DNA of 64,000 bases. It comes from an uncultured Blautia sp. Lineage in GTDB: Bacteria; Bacillota; Clostridia; Lachnospirales; Lachnospiraceae. How positions within the stretch are numbered: the stretch's first letter is position 1; each line of letters starts with the position of its first letter. The DNA lies in the NCBI GenBank assembly GCA_900553515.1, contig USDN01000007.1, forward strand, positions 1 to 64,000. The letters are read 5' to 3'. Under the pieces are notes generated by a model, which had not been told where the DNA came from, ran no database searches, and was given only the letters and a program-made list of their open reading frames with translations. Position numbers and translations under genes: made by a program. Shown here piece after piece: positions 1 to 8,276 of this stretch.

Positions 1-58
1 GGGCATTTTTTTACCCTCGGGTTCTCCAAACCGAGAACTTTCCTTTAATAGGATAAAA

Positions 59-83
59 GGCTTCCGCTTTTAGCGCGGAAGCC
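59..83 (-). terminator. Rho-independent terminator after the beta-propeller gene
   Basis: A perfect 9-bp stem (59-67 with 75-83, GGCTTCCGC arms) and a 7-base loop lie just past the stop of the gene at 94-2031. On the minus strand the hairpin is followed by TTTTATCC. A weaker CTCGG/CCGAG hairpin lies at 17-37 and is not called. Confidence 0.75.
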
Positions 84-93
84 TCCCGATCAA

Positions 94-2031
94 TCATTCC
101 AGTTCTATTCCCCAGATCTTACAGTCTCTGGTCCCTACAACAGCGGTACTTCCGTATACAGCCGGGGAAGCCTCGATCACGCCTTCGCTGAGAGAAAGTG
201 TATCAAGTACTTCACCGGTCTTTCCATTAAGAAGATACATATTTCCATCGCTGCTGCAGTAAATAACACGTCCCTTTTTGTCCTTGTCGTATACACAGAC
301 CGGAGAAGACCATGCATAACCGGATTTATGCTCCCATACCATTTTTCCCGTCTTTTTATCCAGACAATGAAGAACGCCGGTTGCATTGTCATCTGTTTTA
401 GATACTGTTACATACACATAATCCTTAAGATCATTTTTTCCTGCAGCGATGGTAGACTGGACACCTCCTGACACACCATCATCTGTATAACACTGATAAT
501 CTGTCTGCCAGATGATCTCACCTGTCTCCGCATTGATCTTCCATACCGGTACCGTTGCCTGGTCGTAGCTTCGCCATCCCAGGCGGAAAGAAGTACTTAC
601 ATAAAGATAAAGATGTCCGTCCTCAATAGACAGCACCGGCGTAGAATTGGAGTCATCCAGGATATCCTGAACCCATACAAGTTCCATTGAATTCAGATCA
701 AGGCACATCAGATTACCGCCATTATCTGATGTAAACAGGTAATTTTTGTATATAGTAGCACTGACTTCCATACCCACCCAGAAAGATTCTGTACTGGATC
801 TGGTTCCATAATAATGCCATTTAACAGTTTTTCCCGGATTGATGGACAGAGTTCCTGCTTCCGGATCATATTGAGTGTTCAGTTTGATCAGATACAAAAT
901 ACCATTTTCTCCTGGATAAATCAGAGTATCTGTTTCCCCGTCCACCAAAGCAGAAGAATCAAAAAAGCTTAAGCTGCCTCTAAGAGAAAAGGGATCGTTA
1001 TCTCCAAAGGTATACATAGTGCTGCAGTCCAGAAGATTGACCACAAACACTCTTGCAGTCCCCTGATCGCTGTTATAGCCTGCACCTACATAAAGGATCG
1101 GATATCCTCTGGGGTCCAGAGCACCGGAACCTTTAAACGTATATCCCAGATAAAGAGGTTCTCTTGTATCTTTTCCTGTTTCCAGATCCAGAAAATATAC
1201 ATAACCATCCATGCAGGCATAAATCACCTCTACCAGATCCTCTTTTTCCTTTGCCCAGTCATACATATTCATATGAGCCTTTACTTCTTTTGGCCATTTC
1301 TGCATCAAAGGCTGTCCGGTCCACCCGCTTCCGGTCCAGACCGTTCCCTGGGAAGAAAGAGATCCCGTATCTCTGGACCATTTATCTTTTAATTTATTTT
1401 TTTCAAGAGAAGCTTTTCCATATGCGGCGCTGTCTCGGAAATTATTTCCTCGGAAAGTGACAATCCCTTTCACCTTTGTGTATTCATTTCCTTTGTTAAA
1501 GGAAATTGGACTGTCCGCCGTATAGGAAGAAATATTATCAAGCACAGTACCGTCAACTTCCACTTCTGTAGAAGAGATCAGATTTTCCGGTCTCGTAGAC
1601 TCCACACAATGAGGGTTAAAAAATATCTCCTCTGTCTTTTCCATTTCCAGCAAAGGTTCTTCTGTCTTTTTTGAAAAAGTATTTACTGTCTTGTCTGAGC
1701 CGCCTGCAGGACGAGAGCTCAGTCTATGCACAATATAGATACCGGAGCCGCCTGCCAGGCAGAGAATAAGAAACAGAAGGAAAGACTTTACTGATATGAC
1801 ATTTTTTAAAATACGCTTCCAGAAAATCAGTCTTCCTGGCAAAGGATACTTCTCAGGAAGCTGCCTTTCAGATTTCTCTTTTAATGGAGACGCAGACTTT
1901 TTCTTTTTTGAAGAAGTATGCCCTACGCTTCTTTTTGGCTGAGGCGCTGCTTTTTGGGCAGGCTTTTCCGTCTGTATTTTAGGCGGGTGATAATTACTTT
2001 TTCTTATATGGGAATTTCTCTTTTGTTTCAT
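94..2031 (-). CDS. Membrane-anchored PQQ-like beta-propeller repeat protein
   Basis: Protein of 645 residues. The N-terminal ~75 residues are Lys/Pro/Gln-rich and probably cytoplasmic. One hydrophobic segment (about 78-102) follows, then a short linker and a large exported domain from about residue 190. That domain holds repeated blade motifs of the PQQ/WD40-like propeller type (for example 'LDLETGKDTREPLYLG', 'LDLNSMELVWVQ', 'INAETGEIIWQT', 'LDKKTGKMVWEH', 'LNGKTGEVLDTL'). Such propellers usually act as extracytoplasmic scaffolds or binding modules, and no enzyme activity can be assigned. The ATG at 2031 is chosen because CAGGAGA sits eight bases upstream; a longer frame to 2082 has no ribosome site. 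It lies 62 bases after hisIE and could be read with it. Ligand and partner are unknown. Confidence 0.85.
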   Translation of the reverse strand: MKQKRNSHIRKSNYHPPKIQTEKPAQKAAPQPKRSVGHTSSKKKKSASPLKEKSERQLPEKYPLPGRLIFWKRILKNVISVKSFLLFLILCLAGGSGIYIVHRLSSRPAGGSDKTVNTFSKKTEEPLLEMEKTEEIFFNPHCVESTRPENLISSTEVEVDGTVLDNISSYTADSPISFNKGNEYTKVKGIVTFRGNNFRDSAAYGKASLEKNKLKDKWSRDTGSLSSQGTVWTGSGWTGQPLMQKWPKEVKAHMNMYDWAKEKEDLVEVIYACMDGYVYFLDLETGKDTREPLYLGYTFKGSGALDPRGYPILYVGAGYNSDQGTARVFVVNLLDCSTMYTFGDNDPFSLRGSLSFFDSSALVDGETDTLIYPGENGILYLIKLNTQYDPEAGTLSINPGKTVKWHYYGTRSSTESFWVGMEVSATIYKNYLFTSDNGGNLMCLDLNSMELVWVQDILDDSNSTPVLSIEDGHLYLYVSTSFRLGWRSYDQATVPVWKINAETGEIIWQTDYQCYTDDGVSGGVQSTIAAGKNDLKDYVYVTVSKTDDNATGVLHCLDKKTGKMVWEHKSGYAWSSPVCVYDKDKKGRVIYCSSDGNMYLLNGKTGEVLDTLSLSEGVIEASPAVYGSTAVVGTRDCKIWGIELE

Positions 2032-2093
2032 ACATTTCTCCTGTACAACATGACATAAGACCAGAGAAAATACCCTGGTCATGCCTGATTCAT

Positions 2094-3377
2094 CTATCTT
2101 CTTGCAAGTTCCCTGGTGATCTCTTCCCAGGTCACTCCTTTTTCCGCCATCAATACCATAACATGATAGAGAAAATCGGAAATTTCATATTTTATTTCAT
2201 CTTTATCCGGATTTTTGGCAGCGATCACTATCTCCGTACATTCCTCCCCTACCTTTTTCAGGATTTTATCGATCCCCTTGTCAAAAAGATAGTTTGTATA
2301 GGAACCTTCTTTCGGATGAAGTTTTCTGTCCATGATCACATCATACACATCCTGGAACACACGAAGAGGATTGGCATCATTATATTCTTTTTTCATCAGA
2401 GGCTGGAAAAAACAGGTTTTGTTTCCGGTATGACAGGCAGCGCCTGTTTGTGCAACCTTTGCAAGAATCGTATCATTATCACAATCCAGTGTTAATGATT
2501 TTACATACTGAAAATGTCCGGAAGTCGCGCCTTTCAGCCAAAGTTCCTGACGGCTTCTGCTCCAGTAAGTCATTTTTCCTGTGTGGAGTGTAGCCTGAAA
2601 CGCCTCCTCATTCATATATGCTACCATAAGAACTTCATCTGTTTTATAATCCTGCACCACAACCGGGATCAGGCCATCACTGTTCAATTTAAACTCAGAC
2701 CATTTAATGGCGCTTTCACAGATATCCACCGGGATTCCCTCTTTTCGGCATGAATCTTTAAAATGTACAAGGTCCGTATCTGCAGCACTTACAAAAGCTC
2801 CGCTGAGTCCACAGACTGCAGGATGTTTCAGCAGATCAAGCAGTTCTGGCTCATGATTTTCCTCTGTATGCAGAATTACCTGCATGGAAGAAACTGCTGC
2901 CACAGAATCCTGAACAGCATCAAGAGCAAGAACCCCTCCTGCGTAATTTTCGATCAGTTCCTTATTGTCTGTAAATTCCTCCGGGGACGAAACGCATACA
3001 TACATCTTTTCCCTGCCAAAACGCTTAGACATTTCTTCCAGAAGATCAATATTACTCTGTTTTGAAAAATTAAGAGCGACTTTTGCACAGCCGGCATAGA
3101 TCAGTTTTTTTACATCTTCCATTCGGTTGATGTTGCCGGCTGCCATCACCGGGATCTCCGAAGCTTCACAGATTGCTTTGATCCTGGCAATGGCTTTTTC
3201 ATGCTCCGCATCGTCAGAAGAAAAGTCAAAAACAAGAATCTGATCCGCCCCATTATCACTATACATGCCTGCAAGTCTTTCCACGTCTCCGTCACCAAAA
3301 AGGTTTCTCTGTCCGAATCCTGTTACCGCTCTTCCTGATTCCAGGTAAAGACAGGGGATCATTTGTTTATTATCCAT
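2094..3377 (-). CDS. hisIE: HisIE (phosphoribosyl-AMP cyclohydrolase / phosphoribosyl-ATP pyrophosphatase) with degenerate HisF-like N-terminal domain
   Basis: Protein of 427 residues with three parts. Residues 1-215 resemble the HisF/HisA barrel ('MIPCLYLESGRAV', 'YSDNGADQILVFDF', 'IPVMAAGNI', 'AGCAKVALN'). Residues about 224-325 are HisI, with metal ligands in DCDND (298-302) and Cys315 and Cys322. Residues about 339-427 are HisE ('KKVGEECTEIVIAAK'). HisE and HisI catalyse the second and third steps of histidine synthesis. In the barrel part, the HisF catalytic Asp11 is Tyr11, the second catalytic Asp (near 130) is Ser, and the phosphate-binding GGGI is AAGNI, so cyclase activity is unlikely. 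The start at 3377 has AAAGGAG upstream and lies 25 bases after hisB. Ordinary HisIE proteins are about 200 residues long. Confidence 0.93.
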   Translation of the reverse strand: MDNKQMIPCLYLESGRAVTGFGQRNLFGDGDVERLAGMYSDNGADQILVFDFSSDDAEHEKAIARIKAICEASEIPVMAAGNINRMEDVKKLIYAGCAKVALNFSKQSNIDLLEEMSKRFGREKMYVCVSSPEEFTDNKELIENYAGGVLALDAVQDSVAAVSSMQVILHTEENHEPELLDLLKHPAVCGLSGAFVSAADTDLVHFKDSCRKEGIPVDICESAIKWSEFKLNSDGLIPVVVQDYKTDEVLMVAYMNEEAFQATLHTGKMTYWSRSRQELWLKGATSGHFQYVKSLTLDCDNDTILAKVAQTGAACHTGNKTCFFQPLMKKEYNDANPLRVFQDVYDVIMDRKLHPKEGSYTNYLFDKGIDKILKKVGEECTEIVIAAKNPDKDEIKYEISDFLYHVMVLMAEKGVTWEEITRELARR

Positions 3378-3402
3378 AATATTTCTCCTTTTCATCACGT
3401 TG

Positions 3403-3996
3403 TTACAGGCTTCCCTTTGTAGAAAGTACATCTGTGATCCTGGGATCAAAGGAAAGCGCCTGATCAAGCGCTTTGGCAAAACTTTTAAACATTGCCTCTG
3501 CCAGATGATGACTGTTTCCATTGGTAAGTACTTTAAAATGCAGGTTCATACCTGCACTGTAAGAAACAGCATAAAAGAATTCTTTTACCATTTCTGCTGT
3601 CATATCACCGATACGTTCTGAAGAAAATACTGCATCTGAAGAATAGTAGGGGCGTCCGGAAAGATCTACTGCACAAAGAATTAATACTTCATCCATGGGA
3701 AGGATACAGCTTCCAAACCGCCGTATTCCTTTTTTATCTCCCGCTGCTTCTTTGATGGCCGTTCCCAGAACAATGCCGGTATCTTCTATCGTATGGTGAT
3801 CATCTACATTCAGATCTCCATGGACGCGGATACAAAGATCGAATAAACCATGTCTTGTAAATCCATCCAGCATATGATCAAAAAATCCAACACCTGTAAT
3901 AATATCGGAATATCCATTCCCGTCAAGGTTCAGTTTCAGTTTGATCTCAGTTTCTTTTGTATTTCGTTGGATCGATGCCTCTCTTGTCATAGTCAT
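3403..3996 (-). CDS. hisB: Imidazoleglycerol-phosphate dehydratase
   Basis: Protein of 197 residues, the usual length of the single-function enzyme without a phosphatase domain. It dehydrates imidazole glycerol phosphate to imidazole acetol phosphate (step six of histidine synthesis) in the cytoplasm. Family motifs are visible: 'GFFDHMLDGFTRHGLFDL', the metal-binding 'DDHHTIEDTG' and the C-terminal 'HHLAEAMFKSFA'. Its ATG overlaps the hisD stop by four bases (ATGA), which suggests translational coupling. Confidence 0.97.
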   Translation of the reverse strand: MTMTREASIQRNTKETEIKLKLNLDGNGYSDIITGVGFFDHMLDGFTRHGLFDLCIRVHGDLNVDDHHTIEDTGIVLGTAIKEAAGDKKGIRRFGSCILPMDEVLILCAVDLSGRPYYSSDAVFSSERIGDMTAEMVKEFFYAVSYSAGMNLHFKVLTNGNSHHLAEAMFKSFAKALDQALSFDPRITDVLSTKGSL

Positions 3997-5300
3997 TCTC
4001 CTGTCTGCTCATTTTCAAAACGTACTGCAATAGAATTGGCATGTGCAGTCAGCTGTTCTGACGAAGCAAACTGCTCGATATCTTTATGGATCTTTTTCAG
4101 TGCTTCCCTGGAATAATATACAATGCTTGATTTTTTTACAAAATCATCTACAGAAAGAGGAGAGAAAAATTTAGCGGTTCCATTTGTAGGAAGTACATGG
4201 TTCGGACCTGCAAAATAATCTCCCAAAGGTTCAGAACTGTATTCTCCAATAAAGATCGCTCCTGCATTTCTTACCTTCATCATAACTTCAAAAGGATTTT
4301 TCGTGACAATCTCCATATGTTCCGACGCAATGGCATTGGCGGCATCGATTGCTTCGTTCATATTCTCTGCAACCAATATATATCCAAAATTATCCAGAGA
4401 TTTCTGGATGATTTCTCTGCGGGAAAGGACTTTGACAAATTCTTCCACCTCATAGCTGACCTTCTCTGCCAGCTCTCTGCTTGTAGTGATCAGAATTGCT
4501 GATGCAAGTTCATCATGTTCTGCCTGGGAAAGAAGATCAGCTGCCACAAAACGCGGATTAGCGCTGTCATCGGCCAGAATCAGGATTTCGCTGGGACCGG
4601 CAATGGAATCAATGCTCACATGACCGTAGACCGCTTTTTTTGCAAGCGCAACAAAAATATTTCCAGGTCCTACGATCTTATCCACTTTAGGAATACTCTC
4701 GGTGCCATAAGCAAGGGCTCCTACTGCCTGTGCGCCGCCTGCCTTATAAATTTCATCTGCCCCTGCTTCCCTGGCAGCCACCAGAGTAGAAGGATTTACT
4801 TTTCCGTCTTTTCCCGGAGGAGTCGTCATCACGATCCGGTCTACTCCGGCTACTTTTGCCGGGACGATATTCATAAGCACAGAAGACGGGTAAACAGCCT
4901 TTCCCCCGGGAACATAAACTCCTACACGCTGAAGAGGAGTTACTTTCTGTCCAAGCATAGTTCCTTCTTCAGAAGAAGTAAACCAGCTGTTCTGCTTCTG
5001 CCTTTCATGATAATCTCTGATATTTACCAACGCTTTTCGGATCACGTCCACCAGAGCCGGATCAACGGCATCATAGGCCTCTCTGATTTCTTCTTCCGTT
5101 ACCCGGATGGTTTCTTTTGTGATCTCGGTTTTATCAAATTCCCTGGTATAGGCAAAAAGAGCGCTGTCTCCTTCTGAACGCACTTTATCTAAAATTTCTG
5201 CAACAGCAGCTTCATAATTCCCATAATTATTAGGGCTTCTTTTCAGAAGATCCTCAAGAATATCCTTTGTTGTTTCTTTTGTAAGCGATACGATCCGCAT
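3993..5300 (-). CDS. hisD: Histidinol dehydrogenase
   Basis: Protein of 435 residues, the normal family length. It is a zinc enzyme that oxidises L-histidinol to L-histidine with two NAD+ (the last steps of the pathway). Visible motifs are 'YVPGGKAVYPSSVLMN', 'VGPGNIFVALAKK', 'IAGPSEILILAD', the catalytic 'QAEHDELASA' and 'SEHMEIV'. ATG at 5300 is preferred over one at 5312 because GGGAG stands six bases before it, while the upstream ATG has its SD-like bases immediately adjacent. It is followed by hisB with a 4-base overlap and preceded by hisG after 36 bases. Confidence 0.97.
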   Translation of the reverse strand: MRIVSLTKETTKDILEDLLKRSPNNYGNYEAAVAEILDKVRSEGDSALFAYTREFDKTEITKETIRVTEEEIREAYDAVDPALVDVIRKALVNIRDYHERQKQNSWFTSSEEGTMLGQKVTPLQRVGVYVPGGKAVYPSSVLMNIVPAKVAGVDRIVMTTPPGKDGKVNPSTLVAAREAGADEIYKAGGAQAVGALAYGTESIPKVDKIVGPGNIFVALAKKAVYGHVSIDSIAGPSEILILADDSANPRFVAADLLSQAEHDELASAILITTSRELAEKVSYEVEEFVKVLSRREIIQKSLDNFGYILVAENMNEAIDAANAIASEHMEIVTKNPFEVMMKVRNAGAIFIGEYSSEPLGDYFAGPNHVLPTNGTAKFFSPLSVDDFVKKSSIVYYSREALKKIHKDIEQFASSEQLTAHANSIAVRFENEQTGE

Positions 5301-5336
5301 ATTTTCTCCCATCCCTTCTGTAAGTACTTGAGCAGA

Positions 5337-5978
5337 TCAGTTTTTTATTACACTGCGAAGATCACTGATCAGTTTCCGGATCCGCTCATCTTCCATTTTC
5401 ATACTCACCTGATTTACGATCATTCTTGCAGAAAGAGGACAAACCTCTTCCAATACTTTCAGACCGTTTTCTTTTAGTGTGCTCCCGGTTTCCACAATGT
5501 CCACGATTACCTCGGAAAGCCCTACAATAGGAGCCAGTTCAATAGAACCATTCAGCTTTATGATCTCTACTGTCTGATGCTTTTTGTTGTAAAAATAGTC
5601 TTTGGCAATATTAGGATATTTTGTAGCTACCCGGATCAGCTGATTATTATGCAAAAGTTCTCTGGCACTTTCCGGACCGCAGACACACATCCGGCAGGAT
5701 CCAAATCCCAGATCCATAACCTCATAAAGTTTCCGTCCTTCCTCAAGAATGGTATCCTTCCCTGTAATTCCAATGTCTGCCGCACCATATTCCACATAGG
5801 TAGGAACATCTGGTCCTTTTGCAAGAAAGAATTTCAATTTCAGTTCCTCATTGACAAAGATCAGTTTTCGTGAATCTTTATCGCGGATTTCCTGGCAGGT
5901 GATTCCAATCTTCTCAAAAATATCCAAAGTTTTCTGAGCCAGACGTCCTTTTGTCAGAGCAATCGTCAGATATCTCAT
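5337..5978 (-). CDS. hisG: ATP phosphoribosyltransferase, short form
   Basis: Protein of 213 residues, so it is the short HisG that lacks the C-terminal regulatory domain and works only as a hetero-octamer with HisZ. It joins ATP and PRPP in the first, feedback-controlled step of histidine synthesis. Motifs include 'LTIALTKGRLAQKTLD' at the N-terminus, 'GAADIGITGKDTI' and the PRPP-loop region 'EVIVDIVETGSTLKENGL'. It starts one base after the hisZ stop, consistent with the paired complex. Confidence 0.97.
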   Translation of the reverse strand: MRYLTIALTKGRLAQKTLDIFEKIGITCQEIRDKDSRKLIFVNEELKLKFFLAKGPDVPTYVEYGAADIGITGKDTILEEGRKLYEVMDLGFGSCRMCVCGPESARELLHNNQLIRVATKYPNIAKDYFYNKKHQTVEIIKLNGSIELAPIVGLSEVIVDIVETGSTLKENGLKVLEEVCPLSARMIVNQVSMKMEDERIRKLISDLRSVIKN

Positions 5979-5979
5979 T

Positions 5980-7098
5980 TCAGCAGCCCTCCTTTACTTT
6001 CCGCAGGGCTACCCGCCTGCCTTCTTTTCTCAGTCTCTGTGCTTTTGCTACCGCCTCTTCCAGCATATCCTCTGTATAAGTCAGCACATACGGCTCTTCC
6101 TCCTGGAAAGTTTCGATCTTCTGTCTTGACAGTGCAGTAAGAAGGCTGTCTATCACAATAACGAAGCCAATCGAAGCTGCCGGAGTACCGAAATGTTTCA
6201 GAAGGTCATTATAGCGGCCTCCTTTTATAAGAGGTTCTCCTGTACCATAAGTATATGCCTGAAAAATAATGCCTGTATAGTACTGGATCTTACTTACCAT
6301 TCCAAAATCAAAGCTGATATATTTTTCATATCCATAAATTTTCAGGATATCATAAATTTTTTCCAGACGCTCTACTGCCCGGACAGCCATAGGATTATCG
6401 GTAAAAGAACGTGCTTTATCCAGAATCTCCCTTGATCCAAATAAATGAGGTATCTGCTGCAGTGCTTCAGAAAGCTTTGGAGCAAGTTTCTGTTTTCCAA
6501 CCAGCTCTTCTACTCCAAAATAGTTTTTTTCTGCAATCAGTTCATGAAGATGTTCTTCTGCTTCCTCATCCAGATCCGCTTCCCGGAGAAGAGATTTGAA
6601 ATAATCCACCTGTCCCACACTTACCTGAAATTCTCTTAATCCTGATGCCAGAAGACACTCTACTGTCATGGCAAGAAGCTCTGCATCTGCTTCCGGGGAA
6701 TCATCACCAATGCGCTCTACTCCCATTTGGGTGGTTTCTTTTAATCGGCCCTGATAGCTGGAGCTGTTCACAAAAGCCTGTCCTGTATACGACAGTGTGA
6801 TTACTTCTGTTTCCGGAGAAAAATATGTGGCACAGGCTCTGGAAACAGATGGCGTAAAGTCAGGCCGCAGAACAAGAGTATTCCCTTCCCTGTCAAAAAA
6901 TTTATACAGATCCCTGGAAGGAACTGTTCCTACTTTTCTGCTGAACACCTCAAAATATTCAAAAGTCGGTGTTTCGATCTCATCATATCCATATCTTTGA
7001 AAAACCTTCCGGATCCGGTCCTGAAGCTTATGCTTCTGAGTACATTCTCTGCTGTAGATATCCCGGACTCCCTCTGGTGTGTGAAAAATCCTCTGCAT
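5980..7098 (-). CDS. hisZ: ATP phosphoribosyltransferase regulatory subunit
   Basis: Protein of 372 residues resembling a histidyl-tRNA synthetase catalytic core, with the N-terminal 'TPEGVRDIYSRE' and a class II motif 2 region ('VLRPDFTPSVSRACAT'). It lacks a tRNA anticodon-binding domain, which fits HisZ rather than HisS. HisZ binds the short HisG and gives it histidine feedback control. It is the first gene of the his operon, behind a strong promoter at 7161-7189. CCCAGGAGG is the ribosome site. The leader is only about 55 bases, too short for a T-box. Confidence 0.95.
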   Translation of the reverse strand: MQRIFHTPEGVRDIYSRECTQKHKLQDRIRKVFQRYGYDEIETPTFEYFEVFSRKVGTVPSRDLYKFFDREGNTLVLRPDFTPSVSRACATYFSPETEVITLSYTGQAFVNSSSYQGRLKETTQMGVERIGDDSPEADAELLAMTVECLLASGLREFQVSVGQVDYFKSLLREADLDEEAEEHLHELIAEKNYFGVEELVGKQKLAPKLSEALQQIPHLFGSREILDKARSFTDNPMAVRAVERLEKIYDILKIYGYEKYISFDFGMVSKIQYYTGIIFQAYTYGTGEPLIKGGRYNDLLKHFGTPAASIGFVIVIDSLLTALSRQKIETFQEEEPYVLTYTEDMLEEAVAKAQRLRKEGRRVALRKVKEGC

Positions 7099-7160
7099 AC
7101 TTTTATCCTCCTGGGATTATACTTTAGTTCACTACCATGCTACTATATGAAATATCTAAG

Positions 7161-7189
7161 ATTATAGTAAATAAAAATGAACTTGTCAA
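7161..7189 (-). promoter_or_regulatory. Sigma-A promoter of the his operon
   Basis: On the minus strand TTGACA (7189-7184) and TATAAT (7166-7161) are both perfect and are separated by 17 bases. The -35 box overlaps the recU stop codon at 7186-7188, so the promoter uses the very end of the upstream gene. Confidence 0.85.
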
Positions 7190-7716
7190 TCCCGTAAATT
7201 CAGATCTGTTTTTACCCCTTCCAGATACGGTACAAAAAAGCCTCCCTGTTTTGGCAGGTAAAAGCATTCTTCCAGTTCCTCTCTTCGAAAACTCTTTCGC
7301 CCCCCTTGCTCCATTCTGTCCCAGAACCTGAGCAGCAGCCTTAGAGGCATATAATAAAAAAGATCCGCACTGCTGAAAAAGAGCAGAAAAAACGCAATGC
7401 CCCCCTGTTCTTCAAATGCCTGCATAAACTCCACCTGATGGCGGTGGATATTACTCAGAGGGAAGGTGTCCGTGCGGCATTCCTTTGCGTCAAAGCATAC
7501 AGGAATGCCCTGCACAGCACCAATATAATCCACGGTACTTTTCTGCTCAAAATAAGCCAGTGTGATCTGATGATGACTTTTATCCATTTTTATAGGCGTA
7601 ATGGGGGTGGGGATCTTCTGGATCAGCGCCAGCTTCTTTTCTGCGTACTGTTCATTTGTACGGTTGATCAACTCCTCCAGGGTCGAACCCCGGAGGCCTC
7701 TGCTTACCCACGCCAT
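7186..7716 (-). CDS. recU: Holliday junction resolvase RecU
   Basis: Protein of 176 residues. RecU is the Firmicute nuclease that cuts Holliday junctions made by RuvAB and RecA during repair and chromosome segregation. Family motifs are visible: 'RGSTLEELINRTNEQY', 'IPTPI', 'STVDYIGAVQGIPVCFDAKE' (active-site region with Asp and the DAKE motif) and 'FPLSNIHRHQVEFM'. It starts two bases after lepB. RecU often sits beside a penicillin-binding protein gene in Bacilli, but here it is in a lepB operon. ruvA and ruvB are in this window at 32068-33686. Confidence 0.92.
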   Translation of the reverse strand: MAWVSRGLRGSTLEELINRTNEQYAEKKLALIQKIPTPITPIKMDKSHHQITLAYFEQKSTVDYIGAVQGIPVCFDAKECRTDTFPLSNIHRHQVEFMQAFEEQGGIAFFLLFFSSADLFYYMPLRLLLRFWDRMEQGGRKSFRREELEECFYLPKQGGFFVPYLEGVKTDLNLRD

Positions 7717-7718
7717 GA

Positions 7719-8276
7719 TTACTTCAACATTTTTATAGACGGGAAATAACGTACGATCGCTTTTCCGACAATCTGATCAAATGTAACAAAGGTGTTGTCC
7801 CAAAATCTGGAGTCTCTGGAATTTTCACGGTTATCTCCAAGCATGAAATAGGAGTTTTCCGGAACTACATAGGGGCCATAGTCCCCTCTTGGAGTCTCCG
7901 GCACAAAACTGTCGTCCAGCGGCTCCTGTGCCCCGTTGATATATACCTTTCCGTCACGTATCTCCACAGTTTCTCCCGGAAGACCGATCAGACGTTTGAT
8001 AAAAAGCTGACTCTCGTCATCCGGATATTTGAAAATGATAATATCAAAACGCTCCGGATCCTTCATTTTCTTAGAAATACGATTTCCAAAGACATCTGCA
8101 TTGATTCCATATGCCAGACGGAAACCAAAGACACGGTCACCGGTCATAATGGTATTCTCCATAGATTCTGAAGGAATTTTTGCATTAATAAGTACAAAAT
8201 TGTTCACAAAAAGCACGATCACAACCACAATAACGATCATTTTTACATAATCCCAGATTTCATTCCAGATTTTCAT
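7719..8276 (-). CDS. lepB: Signal peptidase I
   Basis: Protein of 185 residues, a type I (S26) leader peptidase that cleaves signal peptides on the outer side of the membrane. A single N-terminal membrane segment (about 10-28, 'VKMIVIVVVIVLFVNNFVLI') is followed by the catalytic serine motif 'PSESMENTI' and the catalytic lysine region 'LFIKRLIGLPGETVEI'. 'YFMLGDNRENSRDSRFW' is box E. The gene overlaps the upstream pseudouridine synthase gene by 17 bases, so they are very probably cotranscribed. Confidence 0.95.
   Translation of the reverse strand: MKIWNEIWDYVKMIVIVVVIVLFVNNFVLINAKIPSESMENTIMTGDRVFGFRLAYGINADVFGNRISKKMKDPERFDIIIFKYPDDESQLFIKRLIGLPGETVEIRDGKVYINGAQEPLDDSFVPETPRGDYGPYVVPENSYFMLGDNRENSRDSRFWDNTFVTFDQIVGKAIVRYFPSIKMLK

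Noticed and set aside
2059..2080. GACCAG/CTGGTC hairpin between hisIE and the propeller gene
   Set aside because: A six-bp stem without a U-run is too weak to call a terminator.
4515..5177. Long plus-strand frame of 220 residues opposite hisD
   Set aside because: It lies entirely antisense to hisD, has low-complexity Cys/His/Phe/Ser composition typical of antisense translation, and has no ribosome site.
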